Both the position numbers and the translations under genes were made by a program. The notes beneath the pieces are model-generated. The model was not told where the DNA came from. It searched no databases and worked only from the letters and a program-made list of their open reading frames with translations. DNA of 64,000 nucleotides from Mycolicibacterium aichiense. GTDB taxonomy: Bacteria; Actinomycetota; Actinomycetes; Mycobacteriales; Mycobacteriaceae. Of this stretch, positions 25,322 through 33,928 are shown piece by piece. Positions within the stretch are counted from its first letter, which is position 1. Each line of letters opens with the position of its first letter. The stretch lies in NCBI RefSeq assembly GCF_010726245.1, contig NZ_AP022561.1:3968001-4032000 (forward strand), given 5' to 3'.

Positions 25322-25918
25322 ATGAACACGGGCCACCGGACGCTGGTGTCGACGGTGATGCTTGCCGCCGCGACCTGTGCGGCGCTCATCGGGTCTGCGA
25401 GCGCCGCAGCCGATCCCGGACCCGGCGATCCCGTGGTGCCGGTACCCGTGCCGCCGAACGCGTCGGTTGGCAGCGTTCTCGCCCAAAGCGGTGAGCCGGC
25501 GGCCGGGCCGCTCGGGCTGCCCGACCTCTCGGTGTACGCGCCGGGACTTCTGCTGGGGCAGAACCCGGTTCCGTCCGCACCGGGTGCGCCCAATGCCGCC
25601 GCACCGCCGGATCTGCGCGCCCTGAACAATGACTATCTCCTTGCACAGAACGTCGCCCCCGCCGCGCCGGGGCAGGGCGAACCCGATATCGGCATCGGCC
25701 CGTCAGCCGAGCAGCCCGGGACTGGCCGCCTGGCCTTCCTGCGCCGGTTGCACGCGATGTACTCCGAGGGCGCGCTCGACGGCGCACTGCTCGGCCAGGT
25801 CCCCTACGAGCAACTTGGCGAGCCGCTGCCCGGCACGGCGCCCGGTCCGGAGGTCAACGTCCCACCCGGACTCGGCTTTGCGCTGGCAGATCCGGCTGTT
25901 CCGGCACCGCCACCCTGA
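25322..25918 (+). CDS. Secreted proline-rich protein, paralogue B
   Basis: A 198-residue exported protein with signal peptide (TLVSTVMLAAATCAALIGSASAAA) and the same layout as its neighbour: LLLGQNPVP, DYLLAQNVAP, the helical segment LAFLRRLHAMYSEGALDGALLGQVP, then LGEPLPGTAPGPE and a short Pro tail. The LLLGQ, LLAQN and PLPGTAP elements shared by both define a small family that I do not recognise. An upstream AGGAGGA ribosome-binding site decides the ATG at 25322. Confidence 0.72.
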   Translation: MNTGHRTLVSTVMLAAATCAALIGSASAAADPGPGDPVVPVPVPPNASVGSVLAQSGEPAAGPLGLPDLSVYAPGLLLGQNPVPSAPGAPNAAAPPDLRALNNDYLLAQNVAPAAPGQGEPDIGIGPSAEQPGTGRLAFLRRLHAMYSEGALDGALLGQVPYEQLGEPLPGTAPGPEVNVPPGLGFALADPAVPAPPP

Positions 25919-26009
25919 GTCACGACGGTGCCGACCGAGCGCGACGCGCCCCCGACATTCACCCAACGGCAAAGTGCCGGGGCAGTTCTGGTGCTAGCAT
26001 CCGAAACCT

Positions 26010-26999
26010 ATGCCTGCTAACGCCCCGCGCGTGATCGTCGAGCCAGACGACGGTTTGGAACCGGTCCGCGAATTCATCATGAGCGCGCAAAAGTCGCTTC
26101 TGATAAAGCAATTCACATTCACCGAGCCCAGCTTGATCGAGGCTGCGATCGACCGGAAGAAGGCCGGGGTCGACGTTCGGATCATGCTCAACCCGCAGCG
26201 CTCGGGCGGCGACCGGGCGAACGACGAGAGCTACGAGGCGTTCAAGAGCGCGGGCATCGACGTCCAGTGGTCCAGCCCCAAATTCTATGTGACGCATGAG
26301 AAGTCGATTGTCGTCGACGAGAGCGCGGCAATGGTCGCGACCTACAACCTGATGATCAAGTACTTCACGCTCACCCGTGACTACGGCATCATCACCCATG
26401 ATCCTTTACACATCGCCCAGATCGTCGAGGTGTTCAACGCCGACTGGGAGCATCGAGACTTCACACCGCCCAGATACGAAGGACTGCTGTGGAGTAACTC
26501 CAACTCCCGGTACCACATGGCCCGGTTCATCGACTCCGCTGAGCGCAAGCTGTACATCCAGCACCCCAAGTACGTCGATGCCGTGATCCTCGACCACATC
26601 GCGGCGGCCGCGCACCGCGGCGTCAGGGTGAGGGTCCTGTGCGGCGGCAAGCACGGCATCAGCGAATGGGACATCCTCGATACGTTCGCCTCGCTGCGCA
26701 CGCTGCGCCGGTTCGGCGTCGAGGTGCGCAAGCAGAAGAACCTGCGGGTGCACGCCAAACTGTTGATCATCGACGGCAGAGAAGTTCTGGTCGGGTCGAT
26801 GAACATCGATCGCAGCGCCTTCGACCTTCGCCGCGAACTCGGTGTCACCACCGACGACCCGGATGTGGTGGCTCGGCTCAAAGAGGTCTTCAAGAGCGAC
26901 TGGCAAGCCTCCAGCCACTACGAGCCACCCGATCCGCTCGAGAAGAACCGTCCGGTCGAGGACGAGTTCCCGCACGACCACGACCTGGTCCATGAGTGA
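26010..26999 (+). CDS. Phospholipase D-like (HKD) protein
   Basis: A 329-residue protein with two HKD motifs: His96-x-Lys98-x4-Asp103 (THEKSIVVDE...ATYN) and His248-x-Lys250-x4-Asp255 (VHAKLLIIDG...GSMN). Each is followed by the small-residue/Asn of the PLD superfamily. No signal peptide, so it is probably cytoplasmic or membrane-associated. Members hydrolyse or transfer phosphatidyl groups (cardiolipin synthase-like) or cut phosphodiesters. The stop overlaps the next start by 8 bases, joining it to the chromate-transporter pair. The substrate cannot be read from sequence. Confidence 0.85.
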   Translation: MPANAPRVIVEPDDGLEPVREFIMSAQKSLLIKQFTFTEPSLIEAAIDRKKAGVDVRIMLNPQRSGGDRANDESYEAFKSAGIDVQWSSPKFYVTHEKSIVVDESAAMVATYNLMIKYFTLTRDYGIITHDPLHIAQIVEVFNADWEHRDFTPPRYEGLLWSNSNSRYHMARFIDSAERKLYIQHPKYVDAVILDHIAAAAHRGVRVRVLCGGKHGISEWDILDTFASLRTLRRFGVEVRKQKNLRVHAKLLIIDGREVLVGSMNIDRSAFDLRRELGVTTDDPDVVARLKEVFKSDWQASSHYEPPDPLEKNRPVEDEFPHDHDLVHE

Positions 27000-27567
27000 G
27001 TCCGGTCCGACCCGGGAGAAGGTCTCCCTGTTCGAGGTCGCGCGGACCTTCAATCACATCGCGCTGGCGTCGTTCGGCGGCGGTCTGGGTGCGTGGTCGC
27101 GCGAGGTCATCGTCGTCGAGAAACAGTGGCTGGGTGAAGAGGAGTTCCTCTCCGCGATGACGATGTGCCGGATCGTGCCGGGCGCCAATCAGGTGAACCT
27201 GGCGGTGTTCGTCGGCACCAAGATGAAGGGACTGGCCGGAGCCGTCGCGGCCGTGATCGGGTTGTGCCTGATGCCCGTCGCGATTGTGCTGACGCTCGGC
27301 TTCGTCTACTTCACGTTCAAGGAAGTGCCCGCGATCAAGGGCGCCTTGCACGGCGCCTCGGCGGCCGCCGTCGCCCTCACCCTGGCGATGGTCATCCAAA
27401 CCGGTCAGAAATGCCTCAAAGGCGTGATGCCGGTTGCCTTCTTCCTGGCCAGCTTCGTCCTCAACGGGGTGCTCCGCTGGCCGCTGCTGCTGACGCTGGC
27501 GATCCTGGCGCCCCTGAGCCTGATCTGGGCCTGGCCCCGCAAGACGCCGGAACCGGTCGACGCATGA
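26992..27567 (+). CDS. Chromate transporter family protein, N-type half (ChrA-like)
   Basis: A 191-residue membrane protein of the CHR family: the conserved start FNHIALASFGGGLGAWSREV, then WLGEEEFLSAMTMCRIVPGANQVNLAVFVG, followed by four to five hydrophobic segments. Full-length ChrA fuses two such halves; here the second half is the next gene. ATG at 26992 lies inside the phospholipase D-like gene. Export of chromate or of another small oxyanion or organic anion is possible. Confidence 0.85.
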   Translation: MSESGPTREKVSLFEVARTFNHIALASFGGGLGAWSREVIVVEKQWLGEEEFLSAMTMCRIVPGANQVNLAVFVGTKMKGLAGAVAAVIGLCLMPVAIVLTLGFVYFTFKEVPAIKGALHGASAAAVALTLAMVIQTGQKCLKGVMPVAFFLASFVLNGVLRWPLLLTLAILAPLSLIWAWPRKTPEPVDA

Positions 27568-28109
27568 AGACGTTCCTGGCCCTGATCGGCATGTTCGGCT
27601 CGTTGTCGCTGCTGTCGATCGGCGGGGGCAACACGGTGCTGCCCGACATGCACCTGCAGGCGGTGACCGGGCACCACTGGCTGACGAACTCCCAGTTCGC
27701 CGATATCTTCTCGATCTCGCAGGCCGCACCGGGGCCGAGCATCCTGATCGTGGCACTGGTCGGCTATGCGGCCGGCCTCGGCACCTTCGGCGTGATCGGC
27801 GGCATCGTCGGCGGTCTACTGGCCACGGTGGCGATGGTGGTGCCGGCGGCGGGCCTGATGTACCTGATCACGGTGTCCTGGCAGAAGGCCCAGAAGTCGA
27901 AGCTGCGCTACGCGGTGGAAAAAGGTTTCGCTCCGCTGACCGTGGGATTGATCCTGGCCAGTTCGCTGGTCATGAGCAAGGCCGCCGACCACGACTGGCG
28001 GGCGTATCTGATCACCGGCGTCGCGACTCTCATCTTCGTGCGGACCAAGACCAATCCGCTGATCGTGGTGGGCGCCGCGGCACTGCTCGGCTACGTCGGC
28101 TTCGTCTGA
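27564..28109 (+). CDS. Chromate transporter family protein, C-type half (ChrA-like)
   Basis: A 181-residue membrane protein homologous to the preceding gene in CHR-family motifs: FGSLSLLSIGGGNTVLPDM at the start and FADIFSISQAAPGPSILIVALVGY after it, then four to five hydrophobic helices. The ATGA overlap (27564-27567) couples it to the first half, so the two probably form a heterodimer with antiparallel halves as in other short-chain CHR pairs. Confidence 0.85.
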   Translation: MKTFLALIGMFGSLSLLSIGGGNTVLPDMHLQAVTGHHWLTNSQFADIFSISQAAPGPSILIVALVGYAAGLGTFGVIGGIVGGLLATVAMVVPAAGLMYLITVSWQKAQKSKLRYAVEKGFAPLTVGLILASSLVMSKAADHDWRAYLITGVATLIFVRTKTNPLIVVGAAALLGYVGFV

Positions 28110-28158
28110 CGGGCGGTCAATGAGACCTCCCCGGTGAAAGTCGGGATAGGTTGCAGCG

Positions 28159-30531
28159 GTGCGAGTTGACGGACGCGATGTTGCCATCTCCGGCGACGTG
28201 CTGCTGCCGCTGACCCGCCGGACCAACGACATCGTGCGTCTCTCGCTGGCGACCCTCGTCCTGGTGATCGTGGTCACCAGCTCGCTGATCACCCGCAACG
28301 ATTGGGTCGGACTCGAGAAATCCGTCTCGATGATCGTGGGTGTGCTCACCCCCACCCAGTCCAACCTGGTGTATCTCGCCTACGGCGTCGCGATCCTGGC
28401 GCTGCCGTTCGTGATCCTGATCGGGCTGATCGGCGCGCGGCAGTGGAAGTTGTTCGCGGCGTACGTGGCCGCCGGATTCCTCGCCGTGATCTCACTGTCG
28501 ATCACCGGCAACGGGATCGCCGCGCCCCGCTGGCATTTCGACCTTTCCGAGCGGCTGTCGACCACGCTGTCGCAATTCCTCGACGATCCCCGCTGGATCG
28601 CGATGCTGGCCGCCGTCCTCACCGTGTCCGGGCCGTGGCTGCCGGGCCGCTGGCGGAGATGGTGGTGGACGCTGCTGCTGGCGTTCGTGCCGATCCACCT
28701 GGTGGTCAGCGCGGTCGTGCCAGCCCGCTCGCTGCTGGGACTCTCGGTCGGCTGGTTCGTCGGGGCCCTGACGGTGTGGGTGGTCGGCACCCCGGCGCTC
28801 GAAGTCCCCCTCGACGGAACCGTGCGCGCGCTGGCCCGCCGCGGGTTTCTGGTGACGTCTCTGACGGTGGTGCGGCCGGCCGGGTCCGGGCCGTTGGAAT
28901 TGGCGGGGGCCGACGACGCCGGTTCGCGGGTGGTCCTGGAAATGTACGGGCCCAATCAGCGCAGTGGCGGCGCCTTGCGCCAGTTCTGGCGCTGGCTCAT
29001 TCTGCGCGATTCCGAGACCGCTCCGCTGCAGGCCTCGATGCGCCGCGCTGTCGAACACCGCGCACTGATGACGATCGCGGTCTGCGACCTCGGAGTGTCC
29101 AACACCACCACGATGGTGGTCGCGGCACTGGACCGCGGGTGGACGTTGTACGCCCACACCCCGCCGCTGGGCTCCCCGATCGGCTCGGCCTGCGACGAGG
29201 CCCTGGTGACCGCGGTCTGGGGTTCGCTCGGAGTGCTGCACCGCCACCAGATCGCGCACGGCGACCTGCGGTTCAAGGAGATGACGGTCGACTCCGGGAA
29301 GGTGCTGTTCGGCGGATTCGGCAACTCCGAATACGGCGCGACCGACGAGCAACTGCAGTCCGACATCGCCGCACTGCTGGTGACGACGTCCGACCGGTTC
29401 AGTCCCGAAGCCGCCGTGCAGGCCGCCGTCCACACCCTGGGCAAGGAGACCGTCCTCACCGCATCGCGACGCCTGACCCGGGCTGCGGTCCCGGCCCGAA
29501 TTCGCAAGTCCGTCAACGATCCCAAGGCCGTCATGGCCGCCGCCCGCGACGAGGTCAAACGGCAGACCGGCGCTGATGAGATCAAGACCGAGACCATCAC
29601 CCGGTTCACCCGCAAGCAGGTCATCCAGCTGGTTCTGCTGGTCGCACTGGTCTATGTCGCCTACCCGTTCATCAGCACGGTGCCCACCTTCTTCAGCGAA
29701 CTGCGCAATGCGAACTGGTGGTGGGCGCTGCTCGGGCTGGCCGTCTCCGCGCTGACGTATGTCGGTGCGGCGGCTGCATTGTGGGCGTGCGCATCCGGGC
29801 TCGTCAGCTTCCGGAACCTCGTCATCATGCAGTTCGCCAACACCTTCGCCGCCACCACCACGCCGGCGGGTGTCGGCGGGCTGGCGCTGAGCACCCGTTT
29901 CCTGCAGAAGGGTGGGCTGGGCGCGCTGCGGGCCACCGCCGCGGTAGCGCTGCAGCAGGCGGTGCAGGTGATCACCCACGTGACACTGCTGATCCTGTTC
30001 AGCGTCGCCGCGGGCGCGACCGCCGACCTGTCGCACTTCGTGCCGAGCACCACCCTGCTGTACCTGATCGGTGGCGTCGCGCTCGGCATCGTGGGCACAT
30101 TCCTGTTGGTGCCCAAGGCACGCCGCTGGCTCGGCACGGCATTGCGGCCCAGACTCCAGGAAGTCGGCAGTGAGCTGCTGGACCTGATGCGCGAACCCAA
30201 GCGGCTCGCCATCATCGTACTCGGTTGCGCCACAACCACTCTGGGAATGGCACTGGTGCTATGGGCCAGCATCTCGGCGTTCGGCGGTGACACCACGTTC
30301 GTCACGGTCACGATCGTCACGATGGTCGGCGGCACGCTCGCGTCGGCGGCACCCACCCCCGGCGGTGTCGGCGCGGTGGAAGCCGCCCTGATCGGTGGAC
30401 TCGCCGCCTTCGGCGTACCCGCCGCCGTCGGCGTTCCCGCTGTCCTGCTCTATCGCGTTCTGACCTGCTGGCTGCCGGTGTTCGCGGGCTGGCCCATCAT
30501 GCGGTGGCTCACCGCGAGAGAGATGATCTGA
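28159..30531 (+). CDS. Membrane protein with pseudokinase-like and flippase-like (LPG synthase TM) domains
   Basis: A 790-residue three-part protein. Residues 25-215 hold six to seven hydrophobic segments. Residues about 225-480 are soluble and kinase-like: IAHGDLR (His367, Asp369) is the catalytic-loop signature, but the following Asn is Met, and the DFG position reads GGFG (385-388), so ATP-Mg binding is probably lost. Residues 485-785 contain about eight hydrophobic segments of the MprF/UPF0104 flippase-like family (TTTPAGVGGLALSTRFL; SAAPTPGGVGAVEAAL). A role in moving or sensing a lipid is likely; the domain order resembles mycobacterial flippase-like proteins of unknown substrate. Confidence 0.78.
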   Translation: MRVDGRDVAISGDVLLPLTRRTNDIVRLSLATLVLVIVVTSSLITRNDWVGLEKSVSMIVGVLTPTQSNLVYLAYGVAILALPFVILIGLIGARQWKLFAAYVAAGFLAVISLSITGNGIAAPRWHFDLSERLSTTLSQFLDDPRWIAMLAAVLTVSGPWLPGRWRRWWWTLLLAFVPIHLVVSAVVPARSLLGLSVGWFVGALTVWVVGTPALEVPLDGTVRALARRGFLVTSLTVVRPAGSGPLELAGADDAGSRVVLEMYGPNQRSGGALRQFWRWLILRDSETAPLQASMRRAVEHRALMTIAVCDLGVSNTTTMVVAALDRGWTLYAHTPPLGSPIGSACDEALVTAVWGSLGVLHRHQIAHGDLRFKEMTVDSGKVLFGGFGNSEYGATDEQLQSDIAALLVTTSDRFSPEAAVQAAVHTLGKETVLTASRRLTRAAVPARIRKSVNDPKAVMAAARDEVKRQTGADEIKTETITRFTRKQVIQLVLLVALVYVAYPFISTVPTFFSELRNANWWWALLGLAVSALTYVGAAAALWACASGLVSFRNLVIMQFANTFAATTTPAGVGGLALSTRFLQKGGLGALRATAAVALQQAVQVITHVTLLILFSVAAGATADLSHFVPSTTLLYLIGGVALGIVGTFLLVPKARRWLGTALRPRLQEVGSELLDLMREPKRLAIIVLGCATTTLGMALVLWASISAFGGDTTFVTVTIVTMVGGTLASAAPTPGGVGAVEAALIGGLAAFGVPAAVGVPAVLLYRVLTCWLPVFAGWPIMRWLTAREMI

Positions 30532-30554
30532 GCCCACCTGCGTAGCGTGGAAAC

Positions 30555-32450
30555 GTGCGAACGACGCGTGCCCTCGCGGTGATGCTGGCGCTGGCCCTGG
30601 TGTTGTCGGCATGCGGCGGATCGAGCAGGCGCGTCACCGACGCTGCGTGGCCGCCCTCGACCGGCCGCGGCCCGTGCACGGTGAGCAAGCAGACCGACGT
30701 GCCGGCCCGGATGCGCGACGGCACGGTGCTGCGCGCCGACGTGTACCGGCCGGAGCACTCCGGCCCGGTTCCGGTGATCCTGATGCGCACCCAGTACGGG
30801 AAGTCCGGCGCCCAGGTGCAGCCGTGGCGCTACCAGACACCCGACTGGTTCGCCTCGCACTGTTATCTCGTTGTCATCCAAGACGTTCGGGGACAGGGCA
30901 GCTCCGGGGGCACCTTCAGCGAGTTCACCCACGATCGCGACGACGGCTACGACTCGGTGGAGTGGGCTGCCGCGTTGCCAGGGTCGGACGGCAAGGTGGG
31001 CATGTACGGCTCGTCGTATGTCGGCGCGACCCAATGGCTGGCCGCCACGACAGCGCCCCCACACCTGGTCACCATCGTTCCGGCGAACACCGCCTCGGAC
31101 TACTACGACGGCTGGATGTACGAAGGTGGCGAGTTCCGGCTGGCGTTCGTGCAGCCCTGGGCGCTCGGTCTGGCCACCACCGCGGCCGAGAACCGGCGCG
31201 ACGACCCGACTGCCGCCGCGCTCAAGTCCGCCGCGGCGGACTCGACCCGATGGCTGAACTTCCTGCCCTACCGAGCCCTCCCGCCGCTGCAGCCCGCGAA
31301 TCCTGCTGTGGCACCGTGGTATTTCGACTGGATCGCGCATTCGACCCGGGACGACTTCTGGCGACAGTGGAGCATCCGGGACCGCTATCCGTCGGTTCGG
31401 GTGCCGGTTCTCGACGTCGAAGGCTGGTACGACGCATTCCTGGCCGGCGGCATCGAGAACTTCACCGGGATGGTGACGTCGGCGGCCACGCCCGAAGCCC
31501 GGACGAACCAGCGACTCGTCATCGGCCCCTGGGACCACGTGGACTGGGGCCGGTCGGGGTCGGAGCCGGCGCCACTGCTGAAGGACATCGGCTCCGTCGG
31601 CGCGACTCCGATCAACGAACTGATGCTGCAGTGGTACGACCACTTCCTCAAGGGTATGAGCAATGGCGTCAACGGGACCTCCGGCGCCGGCCCGCGGGTG
31701 GACTACTTCCTGATGGGCGCCAATCGCTGGAAGTCGGCGCCGGGCTGGCCGCTGCCCCAGACCCGGTGGACTCGCTATTTCCTGTCCGGCGACGGCCAAA
31801 TGAATTCGCGCACCGGCACATTGACCACGACAGCAACGGCCGTCGGCCAGACACCGGACCGCTACGTCTACGACCCGACCGATCCGGCTCCCAGCGTCGG
31901 CGGGCATTCCTGTTGCGGTGCCCGTTCGGGACCGCAGGGGCCTTACGACCAGATACCGGTCGAACAGCGCTCCGATGTGTTGGTCTACACCAGCGATCCG
32001 CTGGCAGCCGATACCGAGGTGACCGGACCGGTGACGGTCGACCTGTGGGCGTCCTCGTCGGCCGTCGACACCGACTTCACCGCCAAGCTGATCGTGGTCA
32101 AGCCCGACGGAGATGCGATCAACCTCAACAACGGGATCGTGCGGACGGCGTTCCGCGACTCGTTGTCCGACCCGCGCCCCGGTGTGGCGAACCAGCCCTA
32201 CGAGTACCACATCGCGATCTGGCCGACGAGCTATGAGTTCGGTTCCGGCGACCGGATCCGACTGGAGATCTCCAGCAGCGACTATCCGCAGTTCGCCCCG
32301 AACCCGAATACCGGTGAGCCGTTCGGGCAGAGCGTCGCGACGCAGCAGGCAACGCAGACCGTCCTGCATGACGCTGCTCATCCATCGGCCATCGTCATCC
32401 CGGTGATTCCGGGCGGCGACGCAGGGTCGGACCACTTCCCGATCGGTTGA
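30555..32450 (+). CDS. CocE/NonD-family alpha/beta hydrolase, putative lipoprotein
   Basis: A 631-residue X-Pro dipeptidyl-peptidase/cocaine esterase-like hydrolase with a lipoprotein signal (LALALVLSAC, lipid Cys20). N-terminal signature MRDGTVLRADVYRPE; nucleophile elbow GSSYVG (Ser154); Asp region VPVLDVEGWYDAFLAGG; His region IGPWDHVDWG; then a C-terminal jelly-roll (DPLAADTEVTGPVTVDLWASSSAVDTDF). It would hydrolyse esters or amides outside the membrane. GTG start at 30555, 23 bp after the flippase-like gene, so possibly one transcript. Confidence 0.88.
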   Translation: MRTTRALAVMLALALVLSACGGSSRRVTDAAWPPSTGRGPCTVSKQTDVPARMRDGTVLRADVYRPEHSGPVPVILMRTQYGKSGAQVQPWRYQTPDWFASHCYLVVIQDVRGQGSSGGTFSEFTHDRDDGYDSVEWAAALPGSDGKVGMYGSSYVGATQWLAATTAPPHLVTIVPANTASDYYDGWMYEGGEFRLAFVQPWALGLATTAAENRRDDPTAAALKSAAADSTRWLNFLPYRALPPLQPANPAVAPWYFDWIAHSTRDDFWRQWSIRDRYPSVRVPVLDVEGWYDAFLAGGIENFTGMVTSAATPEARTNQRLVIGPWDHVDWGRSGSEPAPLLKDIGSVGATPINELMLQWYDHFLKGMSNGVNGTSGAGPRVDYFLMGANRWKSAPGWPLPQTRWTRYFLSGDGQMNSRTGTLTTTATAVGQTPDRYVYDPTDPAPSVGGHSCCGARSGPQGPYDQIPVEQRSDVLVYTSDPLAADTEVTGPVTVDLWASSSAVDTDFTAKLIVVKPDGDAINLNNGIVRTAFRDSLSDPRPGVANQPYEYHIAIWPTSYEFGSGDRIRLEISSSDYPQFAPNPNTGEPFGQSVATQQATQTVLHDAAHPSAIVIPVIPGGDAGSDHFPIG

Positions 32451-32545
32451 GCCGGATCAGCGTGGGGCAATGATTGTGGCCATCTGTGGCCGAACACAAA
32501 AGGGATCAGGCAGCCTATTCGGCTGAGCCCAAGGCGAACGTCAGA

Positions 32546-32710
32546 TCAGCGCGCCTGGCGGGATGCGTCGGCGGCCATGCCGATGAAGATGGCGTAGGCC
32601 GCAGACATGGCGATCTGGTCGATCTTGTCGGTGTCTCCGCCAAGTTCACGCACCTGGTCGGCGATCGCATAACGGATCAAGTCGACGGACGTCATCATGG
32701 GATCGCTCAC
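32546..32710 (-). CDS. Small acidic hypothetical protein (54 aa)
   Basis: GTG at 32710, preceded by GGAG with a 5-base spacer, opens 54 codons ending in TGA at 32546. The product is helical and moderately acidic (SVDLIRYAIADQV, GGDTDKIDQIAMSAAYAIFIG), with no cysteine. Codon choice and the ribosome-binding site support a real gene. I recognise no family. The 243 bp upstream to the tRNA gene hold nothing else I can support. Confidence 0.6.
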   Translation of the reverse strand: MSDPMMTSVDLIRYAIADQVRELGGDTDKIDQIAMSAAYAIFIGMAADASRQAR

Positions 32711-32953
32711 CGGTACTCCACTCTCGGTGCCATTTTCTTATCGGGTGTCAGGTAGAGCCTCGATGTCGCCGCCGCGAAGAAAACGACATCTCTGACTTTG
32801 CCCAACTCGATCACCGTAGCTCCGTTTTTCATCAACTACCTGAGACCGAGCTTAGAGTTCAAAAGTTAGTCGAGCTAGTAGATTAGCTTTGTGACCGGCG
32901 TGAGATCTGGTCGAGACTTAAACCGTTGTGACGCACGCCACGAGGGCATTTTG

Positions 32954-33037
32954 TGCGGGCGGAGGGACTCGAACCCTCACGCTCTTTCAAGCACGGGCAC
33001 CTAAAGCCCGGGTGTCTGCCAATTCCACCACGCCCGC
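32954..33037 (-). tRNA. tRNA-Leu (anticodon UAG)
   Basis: An 84-nt cloverleaf on the minus strand: acceptor GCGGGCG pairs with CGCCCGC plus discriminator A, D-arm TGGCAGACA, anticodon stem CGGGC/GCCCG with loop TTTAGGT giving TAG, a long class II variable arm, and T-loop GGTTCGAGTCC. The 3' CCA is not encoded. The long variable arm and anticodon identify leucine. Confidence 0.96.
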
Positions 33038-33155
33038 AAGACATCGGAGTCTACCGGGCGCATCGGCCAGGATTAGCCCGGCGCAGGCTTCGGCCCCAAG
33101 TGTTGAGCGCCACTCACCGGTGAACCCATAACCGCTGGCAGGGTACCGTCGTGGT

Positions 33156-33572
33156 GTGTCCACGACCCGCCGCCGCAGGTTCGCGCTGATCGTTTTGGTG
33201 ATCATCGCCGCGTGCGGCTGCCTGGCCCTGGGCTGGTGGCAGTGGAGCAGATTCGAGTCGACGTCGGGCAGCTTCCAGAACCTGGGCTACGCCCTGCAAT
33301 GGCCGATGTTCGCCGGATTCTGCGTGTACGCCTACCGCAAGTTCATCCGCTATGAAGAAGAAGGCGTGCCCGAGCCGCCGCCGGACGCCGACTCCATCAC
33401 CGAGATCCCCGCCGGACTGCTTCCCGAACGGCCCACGGCCGGAGCCGAGTCCGATGAGGCCGACCCCGCAATGCGTGAATACAACGCCTACCTGGCCGAG
33501 CTGGCCGCGGCCGACAGAGCCCAAGAAAACCAGACCAGGGCCCACGAAGATCAGAACAGGACCACCGCATGA
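33156..33572 (+). CDS. lprD: Putative lipoprotein / membrane protein, LprD homologue
   Basis: A 138-residue protein with a basic start (STTRRRR), a hydrophobic segment ending in a lipobox-like IIAACG, a second hydrophobic stretch (LGYALQWPMFAGFCVYAYRKF) and a charged tail. The N-terminal sequence closely matches my memory of mycobacterial LprD (Rv1343c). It is coupled by ATGA to the DUF3817 gene, as in M. tuberculosis. The function is unknown. GTG start. Confidence 0.78.
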   Translation: MSTTRRRRFALIVLVIIAACGCLALGWWQWSRFESTSGSFQNLGYALQWPMFAGFCVYAYRKFIRYEEEGVPEPPPDADSITEIPAGLLPERPTAGAESDEADPAMREYNAYLAELAAADRAQENQTRAHEDQNRTTA

Positions 33573-33928
33573 CCGCACCCGAGTCGCCCGAAGCCCACAC
33601 CCCCGCGGGCGTCCCGAGCGAGACGATCCGCAAAGCCCTGCTCGGATACCGCGTCCTGGCCTGGACGACCGGCCTGTGGCTGATCGCGCTCTGCTACGAG
33701 ATGGTGCTGAAGTACATCGTGAAGGTCGACGACCCGCCCACCTGGATCGGTGTGGTGCACGGCTGGGTCTACTTCATCTATCTGCTCTTCACCGCCAACC
33801 TCGCGGTGAAGGTGCGCTGGCCCATCGCCAAGACCATCGGCGTGCTGCTGGCCGGCACCATCCCGCTGCTGGGCATCATCGTCGAGCAGGTGCAGACCCG
33901 GGAGCTGAAGACCCGCTTCAACCTTTGA
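33569..33928 (+). CDS. DUF3817 membrane protein (Rv1342c-like)
   Basis: A 119-residue protein with three hydrophobic segments (VLAWTTGLWLIALCYEMVLKYI; VVHGWVYFIYLLFTANLAVKV; TIGVLLAGTIPLLGIIVEQV) and the family's His-Gly-Trp/Phe-x-Tyr/Phe pattern. The ATGA overlap with lprD indicates co-expression. A second DUF3817 gene lies at 55591. Function unknown. Confidence 0.82.
   Translation: MTAPESPEAHTPAGVPSETIRKALLGYRVLAWTTGLWLIALCYEMVLKYIVKVDDPPTWIGVVHGWVYFIYLLFTANLAVKVRWPIAKTIGVLLAGTIPLLGIIVEQVQTRELKTRFNL

Noticed and set aside
32928..33131. Protein-coding frame over the tRNA-Leu locus
   Set aside because: The frame simply crosses the tRNA gene, whose cloverleaf and anticodon are clear.
33038..33155. 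Attachment site next to tRNA-Leu
   Set aside because: No repeat of the tRNA 3' end was noticed nearby and there is no integrase, so an island boundary cannot be supported.
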